Both the position numbers and the translations under genes were made by a program. This document shows positions 41,732-50,877 of a stretch of DNA of 64,000 nt, one piece after another; position 1 is the first letter of the stretch; each line of letters begins with the position of its first letter. Origin of the DNA: Confluentibacter lentus (GTDB lineage: Bacteria > Bacteroidota > Bacteroidia > Flavobacteriales > Flavobacteriaceae); contig NZ_NIHE01000006.1 of NCBI RefSeq assembly GCF_002806995.1, forward strand, positions 62,001 to 126,000, read 5' to 3'. Under the pieces are notes generated by a model, which was not told the DNA's origin, did not search any database, and saw only the letters and a program-made list of their open reading frames with translations.

Positions 41732-42175
41732 ATGAAAATAGATAATCTTAATTGGAAAATTTTAAAATGCCTCCAGCAAAATGCAAGGCAGTCTAATGCG
41801 GAGATTGGCAGACAAGTGGGAGTGAGTTCGCCAGCGGTTTCAGAGCGCATTAAAAAGATGGAAGATTTAGGGGTTATCCAAGGGTATAATACTCTGATAT
41901 CGCCTTTTGAAATTGGCTATCAATTAAAGGCAATCATTACCATGAGAGCGTTTATGGGTAAATTAAAACCGTTTTTGGAAAAGGTAAAAACCTATGATGA
42001 AATTGTGAATTGCTACCGCATTACCGGTGATGAAAATTTTGTGATGGAAGTGGTCTTAAAAAATCAAAAACACTTGGAACAATTCATAGACCAACTGATT
42101 GTTTATGGCGAAACAAAAACCCAAATTGTGCTCTCCCATGTGGTGAAGCAAAAGGAATTAAAACCTGTTATTTAA
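41732..42175 (+). CDS. Lrp/AsnC family transcriptional regulator
   Basis: 147 residues: N-terminal HTH (WKILKCLQQNARQSNAEIGR, VSSPAVSERIKKMEDLGVIQGY) and C-terminal RAM-type domain with GYQLKAIITMRAFM and YRITGDENFVMEVVL. Binds amino-acid-type effectors in the family. Its 3' end overlaps the convergent YpdA-like gene by four bases (42172-42175). Target unknown; ilvE is further downstream. Confidence 0.92.
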   Translation: MKIDNLNWKILKCLQQNARQSNAEIGRQVGVSSPAVSERIKKMEDLGVIQGYNTLISPFEIGYQLKAIITMRAFMGKLKPFLEKVKTYDEIVNCYRITGDENFVMEVVLKNQKHLEQFIDQLIVYGETKTQIVLSHVVKQKELKPVI

Positions 42176-43143
42176 TTGGTATTGTTCCCAATGTGATTGG
42201 CAATCATTTTTGCATGAATCCTTGAGTTTTCAATAAACCATTTATGCGTTTCATTCCCTCCGCAAATAACGCCTGCTAAATACAGTCCTTTAATGTTGGA
42301 TTCCATTGTTTCTGGATTATATGTTGGTATCTTCCTGTTATCCTCAGAAAGCGTGATACCACTCTCTTTTAAAATTTCAAAATTTGGTAGATAACCCGTT
42401 AATGCTACCACATAATCATTATCTAAAGTGATTAATCCTTCAGGTGTTTGAATGTCAATACTATGTTCATCAATTTTTATAACTTCCGAATTAAAATACG
42501 CTTTAATACTGCCTTCCTCAATACGGTTTACAATATCCGGTCGCACCCAATATTTTACACGTTCCCCAATGTTTTCACCTCTAATAACCATGGTCACACG
42601 GCCACCTTTACGCCAAATTTCCAAGGCGGCATCTACGGCGGAATTGCTGGCACCAATCACCACCACATTTTGCAAAGCGTAATTATGGGCTTCTTTGTAA
42701 TAATGCGTCACTTTGGGAAGATGTTCTCCGGGAATATCTAATAATTTAGGAATATCATAAAACCCTGTACAAATAATGACCTTTTTTGAGGCATAGCCAT
42801 TTTTGCTCGTTGAAATTGAAAAACCATCACCTTCTTTTTTAATGGAGTTCACCTTTTCATATAAATTAATGTGAAGTTTATTGGAAGCCGCAACACGTCG
42901 GTAATATTCCAAAGCTTCATCTCTATTAGGCTTCGGATTATTGCTGATAAATGGAATATCATCAATCTCCAATTTCTCAGAAGTAGAAAAGAAGGTCATA
43001 TTCCTAGGGTAATTAAATAACGAATTGGTAAGCGTGCCTTTTTCAACAACTACGTAATCCCAGTTTCTTTTTTTACATTCTAAAGCGCAGGCAATCCCAA
43101 TGGGGCCTGCGCCAATAATGATGATGTCTTTTTCTGTTATCAA
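42172..43143 (-). CDS. YpdA/Bdr-like FAD-dependent disulfide reductase
   Basis: 323 residues. Two Rossmann-type sites: IIIGAGPIGIACALECKKR (FAD) and VVVIGASNSAVDAALEIWRKGG (NADPH). It matches the YpdA family of putative bacillithiol-disulfide reductases. It lacks the CxxC of thioredoxin reductase, as expected. The gene overlaps the MFS start by ATGA (43140-43143). If bacillithiol is used here, other pathway genes must lie elsewhere. Confidence 0.85.
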   Translation of the reverse strand: MITEKDIIIIGAGPIGIACALECKKRNWDYVVVEKGTLTNSLFNYPRNMTFFSTSEKLEIDDIPFISNNPKPNRDEALEYYRRVAASNKLHINLYEKVNSIKKEGDGFSISTSKNGYASKKVIICTGFYDIPKLLDIPGEHLPKVTHYYKEAHNYALQNVVVIGASNSAVDAALEIWRKGGRVTMVIRGENIGERVKYWVRPDIVNRIEEGSIKAYFNSEVIKIDEHSIDIQTPEGLITLDNDYVVALTGYLPNFEILKESGITLSEDNRKIPTYNPETMESNIKGLYLAGVICGGNETHKWFIENSRIHAKMIANHIGNNTN

Positions 43144-44345
43144 AATGTCGATTTTATTAAATGTTTATTTAAGCTAAATAATATCAGTGCACAAACCAGT
43201 GCAATGCCACTAATAATATACCATGTGGTATCAAAACCATGCGCATTTGTCATTTGTAATCCAGCATTATGTCCAAAAATATGGGCTATGGAAAACGAAA
43301 TGGAATACAGCGCCATATATTCACCTTGGTTTCCTTTTTTAGCCCGGTCTGCTGCAAAGGCATTCGAAAAAGGGAACGCAACCATTTCGCCAAAAGTCAT
43401 GAGCAACATTCCAACAATTAAAATCCCAGACCAAGCGGTTAAATTAAGCACCAATAAGCTGATTCCTGTTAAAAGCGCTCCAAAAAACATAAGTCTCAAT
43501 TTGGTATATCTGGTATGCTCCAACCATTTTATCAATGGCATTTCAAAGATAAAAATAAGAAATCCATTTAAACCTAGGATGATGCCTATTTCTAGTTCAC
43601 TTAGTTTATGAATATCATTATAGTAAATGGGAATGGTTGAAAAATATTGTAAAAATACAATCCCGAAAAGTGTCATGGCCACTAAAAACACTAAAAAAGC
43701 CTTGTCCTTGTAAGCCGAGATTGGATTATCGTTCACAATGGTATCTAAAACCTTTGCTTTTTTCGGATTTAAAACCTGAATCATTAATAAAGCAGCTAAA
43801 ATACAAGTAATGCCATCTACCCAAAATAAACCAGCATAACTCAAACCTGTAATAATAAGTCCGCCCACAGCAGGTCCCGCTGAAAACCCTAAGTTTATGG
43901 CCAGCCTAATGAGTGTTAAGGAACGTATTTTATTTTCGGGTTTGCTATAGGCATTTAGAGCCACAAAAATAGCAGGTCTAAACGCATCAGCAACAAGCAT
44001 CACAACAAAAACACCAAAACAAACCGAGGCAAAATCATCTGCTAATTGTAAAGCGATAAAAAGCAATCCGCTAAAAAACAGACTTCCAACCATCACTTTG
44101 TAATAGCCTATTTTGTCGGTCAATTTTCCACCTAACCAAGAACCGGCTACCGAACCCAAACCAAAAGCGCTCATAATCCAACCTACTTCGCTAATACTAA
44201 AATGCAAATCTTCCTTTAAGTACAAAGACAAAAAGGGAATTACCATAGTTCCTGCTCGGTTTATAAGCGTGATTAATGCCAGCCACCAAACTTCTTTTGA
44301 TAGACCTTTAAAGGTGTTTAAGTAATTGTTGAATAATGTTTTCAT
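43140..44345 (-). CDS. MFS transporter
   Basis: 401 residues, twelve membrane helices. Motif A-type loop GSWLGGKLTDKIGYYK between helices 2 and 3 and a second half with GEMVAFPFSNAFAADRA identify the major facilitator superfamily, drug-exporter-like group. Overlaps the next gene by ATGA, so it is co-translated with the YpdA-like reductase. Substrate unknown. Confidence 0.88.
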   Translation of the reverse strand: MKTLFNNYLNTFKGLSKEVWWLALITLINRAGTMVIPFLSLYLKEDLHFSISEVGWIMSAFGLGSVAGSWLGGKLTDKIGYYKVMVGSLFFSGLLFIALQLADDFASVCFGVFVVMLVADAFRPAIFVALNAYSKPENKIRSLTLIRLAINLGFSAGPAVGGLIITGLSYAGLFWVDGITCILAALLMIQVLNPKKAKVLDTIVNDNPISAYKDKAFLVFLVAMTLFGIVFLQYFSTIPIYYNDIHKLSELEIGIILGLNGFLIFIFEMPLIKWLEHTRYTKLRLMFFGALLTGISLLVLNLTAWSGILIVGMLLMTFGEMVAFPFSNAFAADRAKKGNQGEYMALYSISFSIAHIFGHNAGLQMTNAHGFDTTWYIISGIALVCALILFSLNKHLIKSTF

Positions 44346-44398
44346 CCTTTATAATCCCTCCAATGAAGGGTATTTTTATAATTAATTTAAGTGTCACA

Positions 44399-44475
44399 TT
44401 GAGCGCCGTCGAAATGAATTAAAAAATGTCATTTTCAATATTTTCGACTTTAGTTTATCTTGAGCGCCGTCGAAA
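44399..44475. repeat. Direct repeat pair of TTGAGCGCCGTCGAAA
   Basis: TTGAGCGCCGTCGAAA occurs at 44399-44414 and 44460-44475, 16 of 16 identical, 61 bases apart, with TGTCACA before and GGCTCAGACTGACA after. It resembles dispersed short repeats common in Bacteroidota genomes. It lies in the 372-base gap between the MFS gene and the DUF1684 gene. No open reading frame here is convincing. Confidence 0.6.
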
Positions 44476-44505
44476 GGCTCAGACTGACATTAAAATATCT
44501 AAAAC

Positions 44506-44535
44506 AAAAAAGTCCGACTGTGAAGTCGGACTTTT
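44506..44535. terminator. Strong hairpin terminator
   Basis: AAAAAGTCCGACT (44506-44518) pairs perfectly with AGTCGGACTTTTT (44523-44535) over GTGA. It is bidirectional. No gene ends just before it on the plus strand within 150 bases, so it may end a small unannotated transcript or the MFS antisense side. Confidence 0.8.
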
Positions 44536-44694
44536 TAAATATTGTTATAGATGCATTCATATCACCACAATACATAAAAAGCCCAACTCTTATCTTTTAA
44601 AGAGGTGGATGGCTTCATACAAATGGTGACGTTGTGACGCATATTAATTTTTATTTTTTGATGCTTCAAATTTATATAAAATATTCTTTAGTTG

Positions 44695-44702
44695 TATTTT
44701 TG
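44695..44702 (+). promoter_or_regulatory. -7 element of the DUF1684 gene
   Basis: TATTTTTG matches TAnnTTTG, 16 bases before the ATG at 44718. No TTG lies at normal distance. Confidence 0.4.
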
Positions 44703-44717
44703 AAATAAATTTTTTAA

Positions 44718-45323
44718 ATGAAGCTGTTAGTTACCTTATTGATATCTATAATTTGCCTTACAGGTTGTGCCCAAGACAAACGCCCTATTAAAGGCGATAC
44801 GGAATTTCAGCGTGAGTTGAATGCCGAATATAAAGACGCTTCAAAATCGCCTTTAAAAGCTAAGGATCGGAAAAAGTTTGAAGGTCTAGACTTTTTTAAA
44901 TTTGATGCTGCTTACGTGGTGCAAGCACGTTTGGAACGTACACCAGACTCTAAATGGTTTAATATGCGAACCACCACAAGCAGAGTGAGCAAAGAGCGTA
45001 TTTTTGGGATTTTGCATTTTGAATTAAAAGGAAAACCATACCAATTAAATGTGTACCAAGGTGAAGAAACCATGAAACTAGAAGGTATGGGAGACTATTT
45101 GTTTTTACCTTTTTTAGATGAAACCAACGGTATGGAAAGTTATGGTGGCGGCCGTTACATCGATTTACGAATACCTAAAGGTGACACCATAGAAATAGAT
45201 TTTAATAAAGCTTATAACCCGTATTGCGCATACAACGACAAATATTCTTGCCCTATAGTACCACGAGACAATTACTTAAAAACAAGAATTGAAGCAGGAG
45301 TTAAGGCATTTGGAGAACATTGA
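44718..45323 (+). CDS. DUF1684 lipoprotein
   Basis: 201 residues. Signal peptide ends at LTGC (cysteine 16), a lipobox. The mature part carries the DUF1684 pattern: FFKFDAAYVVQARLERTPDSKWF, then ERIFGILHFELKGKPYQLNVYQ, YLFLPFLDETNGMESYGGGRYIDL, and NPYCAYNDKYSCPIVPRDNYL (shown in parts). Family function unknown; periplasmic. Single gene. Confidence 0.9.
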   Translation: MKLLVTLLISIICLTGCAQDKRPIKGDTEFQRELNAEYKDASKSPLKAKDRKKFEGLDFFKFDAAYVVQARLERTPDSKWFNMRTTTSRVSKERIFGILHFELKGKPYQLNVYQGEETMKLEGMGDYLFLPFLDETNGMESYGGGRYIDLRIPKGDTIEIDFNKAYNPYCAYNDKYSCPIVPRDNYLKTRIEAGVKAFGEH

Positions 45324-45327
45324 TAAT

Positions 45328-46173
45328 TTAGTTTTTCACTAAAGAATATACCCTTATCCTAAAGCCCAATAGCATCTTCTTAAATTTCGATTTCACATAC
45401 TGCGTTGGTGTATAACAGTTAATCAACTTTGGATTTATGTAAATTTTAAATCCTTTTTCTTTAATCTGCTTATTCAGTGCTACATGTTCACAGATTTCAT
45501 AACCATTATCGTCAACACCAATATATCTAACATCATAAAGTGTATGTCGTTTGTAAATTGCTAATCCGCTAAAGGCTGAATCTACTTCAAATGGTTTAAG
45601 CGATTTTTGGAACCAAAACATTCTTGATTTAAGCGCTTTTCTTCTTGCTTGTTTTGATTTTAAACCTAATTCATTTACCATAAAATGATATACTTTCCAA
45701 CAGTCGTTAGGAGAAATAAGTGGATGCCTTAAGGCCCATAAGTCGTAATAAAATCCTTTCTGATTTGCTGTGCACACGTCCCAATCGCTAATTTCCCAAC
45801 ATGATGCTATGTTTTCTTTAGTAAGCAATTTGTTCATTCCATCCAAGTCCGAAACCAAAACGTACTCTGTATTCTGAAACAACTTATTATTTTCTAACTC
45901 TTCCAGGTATTTGTTTCTACAAAAAGCTAGTCGTTCCGTTCTTACAGGAATAAGACTTTCTAACTCACCCAATGTGATATAATGGAAATTTTTAATCGTA
46001 TTTTTAAGATATTCCAGTTTCTCCAGAGTATTGTCATTGCTGTCTGATTCAATAATTAGAAATTGGACATTATTGTAATTGTTTAGTGCTTTTTCTAAAC
46101 GTTCTATCTCACTAATAATAAATTCTCCACAATTTCTTGCAATCCCGACCACAGCAATATTATTGAAATTCAT
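45328..46173 (-). CDS. Glycosyltransferase-like protein
   Basis: 281 residues, cytoplasmic. N-terminal GT-A-like fold: VVGIARNCGEFIISEIERLE, then NVQFLIIESDSNDNT and VSDLDGMN (DxD-type metal site, near residue 111). Middle and end contain DYDLW-like aromatic stretches and IYINPKLINCYTP. Similar to CAP59-type or family-2 glycosyltransferases, but specificity is not visible. Near the damaged crcB gene. Confidence 0.65.
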   Translation of the reverse strand: MNFNNIAVVGIARNCGEFIISEIERLEKALNNYNNVQFLIIESDSNDNTLEKLEYLKNTIKNFHYITLGELESLIPVRTERLAFCRNKYLEELENNKLFQNTEYVLVSDLDGMNKLLTKENIASCWEISDWDVCTANQKGFYYDLWALRHPLISPNDCWKVYHFMVNELGLKSKQARRKALKSRMFWFQKSLKPFEVDSAFSGLAIYKRHTLYDVRYIGVDDNGYEICEHVALNKQIKEKGFKIYINPKLINCYTPTQYVKSKFKKMLLGFRIRVYSLVKN

Positions 46174-46245
46174 ATTAGCACAAATATTTATATTGTTATC
46201 AAAAAAATCATTATTCTTTCTGACAAATTCAAGCCTTTATTTAGC

Positions 46246-46596
46246 TTATTTAGCCAAATACATCCCAAAAATACTGCTAAAAAGCCGATAATAAAACTGG
46301 TAATGGTGTAAATGGCAAAACTGGTAAAGTCTACAGATTTTAAAAATATATAGTTCTCATATGCAAACGTAGAAAAGGTGGTGAAGCCATCACAAAACCC
46401 CGTAGCAAGCAATAAGGTTTGGTTTTGGGTTTTGCTGCCAAACTAAGAATAATTCCTATAAGCATACTGGCTAAAATGTTGGCTGCAAAGGTACCGTAAG
46501 GAATGCCGTTTTCGGCACTGTTTAAATGTTTTCAAAGAATGTAGCGTAACGCACTACCAAAACCAACACCTAAAAAATGAATAAAATGCTTTTCAT
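46246..46596 (-). pseudogene. crcB: crcB fluoride channel, damaged
   Basis: The reading from ATG 46596 gives MKSILFIF then needs a +1 shift (a T missing in a run of six) to give LGVGFGSALRYIL. Next is an in-frame TGA (46532-46534) before KHLNSAENGIPYGTFAANILAS. A second -1 shift (A run near 46430) precedes KTQNQTLLLATGFCDGFTTFSTF, the Fluc signature. A third near 46265 restores the natural end GMYLAK. Three homopolymer contractions and one stop. Its start overlaps the SRPBCC gene's stop by ATGA. Real decay or sequence errors. Confidence 0.8.
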
Positions 46597-47633
46597 TCCG
46601 TTACAGTCATTTGTTTAATAGCAATATAAATGTCCGTTACCCAATCCGCTGGGTTGGGGTACTGAGTTTGGTTGGTGATGTAAACTTCCAGCATGGGGCC
46701 ATCATCTGCAAACTCCAGACCGTTTTTTGGTATATAATCCCTAGCAACATCCCAAGCTTCTTTTAAATTGGTGTAGTTGCCTTTTAAGGTTGTTTTTACG
46801 GCTTTAAAAGCTGGTAATTCCCCTGTTAGCACATTGCTATCAGTGGTAATCACTCTATCGGTGGTTGGTACGCAAGCAGAAAATATGGCAGCGTTGTTTT
46901 GTTCGTCCCAAGTAATATAACTAACAAACGGTGCGCCGGCCATGGCAATGTTATTTTCTTGGGCATATTTGGTAATTTTAGGTAGCATATCTGCAATGGT
47001 CGATGATACCTCGTTTATTTTACTGGATGTGGTACTGTAAAGATAGTAACCCCCACCATGCTCTGTAATGCCGCTTACGGTAATGCTGTATTTTTTCATA
47101 TCGGCAATAACGGTGCTGTCTAATTTATGCAAACCGTGTTCAAAATCGGGTGCTGTATTTTTTTCAATAGTGCCAGAAAAAACAGTGTACATTTTGGTCA
47201 TAAAATCTTGTTTGCCTTTCATGCTCCATGTAACTTTGGTGCCTTCGTCGGTAGGTTCGAAATCCCATTGGATATCCGATTCCAATTTAAAAGGTTTTAC
47301 AAAAGACATGAGTTGGGAAATAAATTGATTATCATTGGCAGCCAATGTTTTCATGGAGCCTTCGCCTAAAACGTCACCGTTCCAACTGTAATGCGCACCA
47401 ACGCCAACGGTTTTTTCACCATAAGTAAGTTTGGCATCAGGTTCTTGTTCCATCCAAGGAGAGAATTCAGGCCAATTTTTAAAATCGTTTACTTTGTTAA
47501 ATAACACAGAAACAGGGGCTTGAATCACCCGACTTCTGCTAAAGGAGAATTCATTGGGCTGTACTGCAATGTAAATGGACGTACCTATAATGGCTATTAA
47601 TAATAAAAAGGAAATATATTTAAACGTTTTCAT
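46593..47633 (-). CDS. SRPBCC / GyrI-like two-domain protein
   Basis: 346 residues from the ATG at 47633 (MKTFKYISFLLLIAIIGTS). One N-terminal membrane helix, an SRPBCC (polyketide-cyclase-like) domain about 30-170 (VIQAPVSVLFNKVNDFKNWPEFSPW), then a GyrI-like effector domain about 190-345 (AFKAVKTTLKGNYTNLKEAWD, typical YDYPN-like end). It could bind hydrophobic ligands at the membrane. An upstream ATG at 47654 is less likely. It starts the operon ending in the damaged crcB. Confidence 0.82.
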   Translation of the reverse strand: MKTFKYISFLLLIAIIGTSIYIAVQPNEFSFSRSRVIQAPVSVLFNKVNDFKNWPEFSPWMEQEPDAKLTYGEKTVGVGAHYSWNGDVLGEGSMKTLAANDNQFISQLMSFVKPFKLESDIQWDFEPTDEGTKVTWSMKGKQDFMTKMYTVFSGTIEKNTAPDFEHGLHKLDSTVIADMKKYSITVSGITEHGGGYYLYSTTSSKINEVSSTIADMLPKITKYAQENNIAMAGAPFVSYITWDEQNNAAIFSACVPTTDRVITTDSNVLTGELPAFKAVKTTLKGNYTNLKEAWDVARDYIPKNGLEFADDGPMLEVYITNQTQYPNPADWVTDIYIAIKQMTVTE

Positions 47634-47696
47634 TTTAATTTTTAGAGACAACAAAAATCAAAGGTACGGTTTTTTAAATTATCCTTGATAAATTAT

Positions 47697-47704
47697 TATA
47701 TTTG
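47697..47704 (+). promoter_or_regulatory. -7 element of the M49-like gene
   Basis: TATATTTG matches TAnnTTTG, 100 bases before the ATG. No TTG at normal distance. Suggests a long 5' leader. Confidence 0.35.
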
Positions 47705-47803
47705 TTACCTTAAAATTAAATATTATTCAATCAAAAATGCGTAATTGATATTTTTCAATAATAATATTTAATAAAAAGAGTGACTAACAATAAATAATTA
47801 CAA

Positions 47804-49843
47804 ATGAAATTAAAATTAATCGCAAGTTTATTGCTTGCAACAATTATTCTGGTAGCTTGTGGCCGGGATAAATCTGAAAAAACAAATGAGGAGGTAACTG
47901 CCGTAAACGATACGGTCTTTGAGTACAAAGTCGATGAATTTGCCGATGTTAAAGTATTAAGATACCGCATCCCCGATTGGGAAAAACTTACTTTAAAGGA
48001 ACAAAAATTGGTTTATTATTTAACTCAAGCAGGATTATCTGGTAGGGATATCATGTGGGACCAAAATTACAGACATAACCTGACGATTAGAAAGGCTTTG
48101 GAATCTGTTTATAACAATTATACGGGTGATAAATCAACTGCCGATTGGAAAACTTTTGAAGTATATTTAAAACGTGTGTGGTTTAGTAATGGTATCCATC
48201 ATCATTACTCCAGTGATAAAATAAAACCGGATTTTGGTCCAGAGTATTTAAAACAACTTTTAACGGATACGAAAACGGTTTTAGAAGGTGAGGCTTTTGA
48301 TGTTCTTTTTAATGATAAAGACGCAAAAAAAGTAAACCAAGCCAAAGGGGTTGATAATGTGGCACTATCGGCCGTCAATTTTTACGGACCCAATGTCACC
48401 AATGCAGATGTGGAAAGTTTTTACAAAGCCAAAGTATCGCCAAATCCTAAAAAGCCATTATCCTTTGGGTTAAACTCACAATTGGTAAAGGAAAATGGCA
48501 TATTGAAAGAGCGTGTTTATAAATCGGGGGGCTTGTACGGTTCTGCCATCGATGAGATTATTAAATGGTTGGAATTGGCAAAAGGTGTTGCCGAAAACAA
48601 AGCGCAAGGCGATGCATTGGGGTTGTTAATCGATTATTACAAAACAGGTGATTTACAAACTTGGGATGATTATAATGTGGCATGGACAGCTGCAACCGAA
48701 GGCAATATTGATTATATCAATAGTTTTATTGAAGTGTATAACGACCCGTTGGGTTACAGAGGTTCTTATGAAACGATTGTACAAATCAATGATTTTGATA
48801 TGTCGCAAAAAATGAAAGTCTTATCAGATAACGCCCAATGGTTTGAAGATAATTCTACGTTAATGCCAGAACACAAAAAAGAAAGTGTCGTTGGTGTTAC
48901 ATACAAAGTAGTTAACGTAGCGGGCGAAGCGGGTGATGCATCGCCAAGTACGCCAATCGGTGTTAATTTACCAAATGCCAATTGGATACGTGCCGAAGTT
49001 GGTAGTAAATCGGTGTCACTAGGAAACATTACTGAGGCCTATAATAATGCAGGAAGCACAGGTCGTTTAAAGGAATTTGTAAATGATGATGAAGAGTTGC
49101 AGCTAACGGAGCAATACGGACAATTATCGGATAAATTACATACAGCGTTACACGAAGTTATTGGTCATGCGTCAGGAAAACTAAATCCAGGTGTTGGAGA
49201 AACAAAAGAAACACTTAAAAATTATGCCTCAACCATAGAAGAAGGGCGCGCCGATTTGGTGGCACTGTATTATCAATACAGCCCTAAACTTCAAGAATTG
49301 GGATTGGTAGATGATTGGAAAAAAGCAGGTATGGCGGGATATAATGACTATATCCGAAACGGATTGATGACACAATTGATTCGTTTAAATTTAGGGGATG
49401 ATGTGGAAGAAGCCCACATGCGTAACAGACAATGGATTTCGGCTTGGGTATTTGAAAAAGGAAAAGCGGATAATGTGATAGAGAAAATCAGCAGGGATGG
49501 AAAAACCTATTTCAATATTACTGATTATGATAAACTTCGTAACCTTTTTGGAGAGTTATTAAAAGAAGTACAGCGTATAAAATCGGAAGGCGATTATGCT
49601 GCTGCGGAAACTCTAGTAGAAACCTATGGTGTGAAAGTAGATCAGGTTCTTCATAAGGAAATTTTGGAGCGTAATAAACAATTTAATTCAGCGCCCTATT
49701 CAGGTTTTGTCAATCCAGTATTGGTTCCGAAAACCAATGATGAAGGAGATATTACAGAGATTATGGTTACATACCCTGAAACATTTTCAGGACAAATGTT
49801 GGATTACAGCAAACAATATAACTTCTTGCCAGAAATTAATTAA
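47804..49843 (+). CDS. M49 (dipeptidyl-peptidase III)-like zinc peptidase, lipoprotein
   Basis: 679 residues. Lipobox LVAC (near residue 19). The zinc motif is HEVIGH in TALHEVIGHASGKLNPG, with second motif EEGRADLVALYY, the HExxGH/EExRAD pattern of M49 peptidases (HELLGH in eukaryotes). It is probably anchored on the outside of the inner membrane or in the outer membrane and trims peptides two residues at a time. Such proteins have sometimes been mislabelled as dihydrofolate reductase, which this is not. Single gene with a terminator after it. Confidence 0.88.
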   Translation: MKLKLIASLLLATIILVACGRDKSEKTNEEVTAVNDTVFEYKVDEFADVKVLRYRIPDWEKLTLKEQKLVYYLTQAGLSGRDIMWDQNYRHNLTIRKALESVYNNYTGDKSTADWKTFEVYLKRVWFSNGIHHHYSSDKIKPDFGPEYLKQLLTDTKTVLEGEAFDVLFNDKDAKKVNQAKGVDNVALSAVNFYGPNVTNADVESFYKAKVSPNPKKPLSFGLNSQLVKENGILKERVYKSGGLYGSAIDEIIKWLELAKGVAENKAQGDALGLLIDYYKTGDLQTWDDYNVAWTAATEGNIDYINSFIEVYNDPLGYRGSYETIVQINDFDMSQKMKVLSDNAQWFEDNSTLMPEHKKESVVGVTYKVVNVAGEAGDASPSTPIGVNLPNANWIRAEVGSKSVSLGNITEAYNNAGSTGRLKEFVNDDEELQLTEQYGQLSDKLHTALHEVIGHASGKLNPGVGETKETLKNYASTIEEGRADLVALYYQYSPKLQELGLVDDWKKAGMAGYNDYIRNGLMTQLIRLNLGDDVEEAHMRNRQWISAWVFEKGKADNVIEKISRDGKTYFNITDYDKLRNLFGELLKEVQRIKSEGDYAAAETLVETYGVKVDQVLHKEILERNKQFNSAPYSGFVNPVLVPKTNDEGDITEIMVTYPETFSGQMLDYSKQYNFLPEIN

Positions 49844-49867
49844 ACACTTTTAGATAACATGTTTAGA

Positions 49868-49900
49868 AAACAGAATCTTTTCAAGGTTCTGTTTTTTTGT
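49868..49900 (+). terminator. Terminator of the M49-like gene
   Basis: AACAGAATC pairs with GGTTCTGTT across TTTTCAA, with one G-T or C-G shift, followed by TTTTTT. It lies 25 bases after the stop. Confidence 0.7.
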
Positions 49901-50115
49901 TTACACTAAACACTAAAAGAATTAAATTCAAAATAATAAGGACACTAATGATAATTAAGATTTTCATTTCTTGAATGGGTTTATTTGCTAGATGCACCAT
50001 TTTATAAATGGTTGCGTAAAATAGACTACTTTTTTTACAAAAGGTTTAATTTACTTTGTAATATTAATATAACAAGTGAGGTTTCAATTACCCTACCCAG
50101 TTGCTAATTAGAAGA

Positions 50116-50301
50116 TTACTTAAAAAAGAATTTTATAGCACTTATAGACAAAATAAAACCAATAAAAGCTATCAATACCCAAATGCTGCCAGCATAAAAT
50201 TTCTTATGAAGTTTCAAATCTTTTCTATATGTGTAGGCAATGACTATTGCAAAAACGATAATGAATAAAATGGCAAAATAGATTTGACCTTTACTGAACA
50301 T
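50116..50301 (-). CDS. Small membrane protein
   Basis: 61 residues from the ATG at 50301 (MFSKGQIYFAILFIIVFAIV), two membrane helices (about 7-25 and 42-60) with RKDLKLHKKF between. No family recognised, but such short proteins are common in Flavobacteriia. A longer frame to 50373 adds unlikely sequence. Its 5' side faces the MazG-like gene. Confidence 0.65.
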   Translation of the reverse strand: MFSKGQIYFAILFIIVFAIVIAYTYRKDLKLHKKFYAGSIWVLIAFIGFILSISAIKFFFK

Positions 50302-50421
50302 ATGTTTATTTTTATGCAAAAATAAGAAATAATCAATGAAATGCCCGTTTGGAAATTTACAAACTAATATCAAATTTCAATAGGGTATAACATTTGACCT
50401 CTAAAACAATTTAAAAAGCAA

Positions 50422-50808
50422 ATGAAAAATAAATTAGAAGCTGTAAAAGAATTTCACACGGCGTTTAAAATCGGACATCTAGAATCTCCAAAAGCAGATT
50501 TAGGTGCAGAAAAAAACAGACTTCGATTCAATTTAATGAAAGAAGAGAACGAAGAATATTTAGAAGCAGCCAATAATAACGATTTAGTTGAGGTTGCTGA
50601 TGCCCTTGGAGATATGCTTTATATTTTATGCGGAACTATTATAGAACACGGTTTGCAGTACAAAATAGAAGATGTTTTTGAAGAAATACAGCGTAGCAAT
50701 ATGAGTAAATTGGGAGAAGATGGGCATCCCATTTATAGAGAAGATGGTAAAGTGCTCAAAGGTCCTAATTATTTTAAGCCAGATATAGCAGGTATTTTAG
50801 ACAAATAA
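50422..50808 (+). CDS. MazG-like nucleotide pyrophosphohydrolase
   Basis: 128 residues. Motif EENEEYLEAANNNDLVEVADALGDMLYI is the MazG/all-alpha NTP-pyrophosphatase signature (20-residue part: EENEEYLEAANNNDLVEVAD), with the metal-binding E..E....E..D. The C-terminal part HPIYREDGKVLKGPNYFKPD is typical of the phosphoribosyl-ATP-pyrophosphatase-like group. Cytoplasmic housekeeping of nucleotides. Terminator directly after the stop. Confidence 0.9.
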   Translation: MKNKLEAVKEFHTAFKIGHLESPKADLGAEKNRLRFNLMKEENEEYLEAANNNDLVEVADALGDMLYILCGTIIEHGLQYKIEDVFEEIQRSNMSKLGEDGHPIYREDGKVLKGPNYFKPDIAGILDK

Positions 50809-50833
50809 AAAGAGAAGCTTAGCTTCTCTTTTT
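50807..50833. terminator. Bidirectional terminator
   Basis: AAAAAGAGAAGC (50807-50818) pairs perfectly with GCTTCTCTTTTT (50822-50833), loop TTA. It starts within the MazG-like stop codon. It ends the plus-strand gene and, on the minus strand, lies 45 bases past the ilvE stop. Confidence 0.85.
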
Positions 50834-50877
50834 ATTATCAATTTGAATTCCTTACTTTTTGTAAGAATTAGGAGGGT

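Noticed and set aside
44426-44629. 67-residue frame in the gap before DUF1684
   Set aside because: It runs across the dispersed repeat and the terminator hairpin; no family match.
47804-49843. Dihydrofolate reductase label for the M49-like protein
   Set aside because: The HEVIGH and EEGRAD zinc motifs identify a peptidase; no folate-reductase motif is present.
49881-50000. 39-residue minus-strand frame with one hydrophobic helix
   Set aside because: It overlaps the terminator hairpin of the M49-like gene and lacks a promoter or family match.
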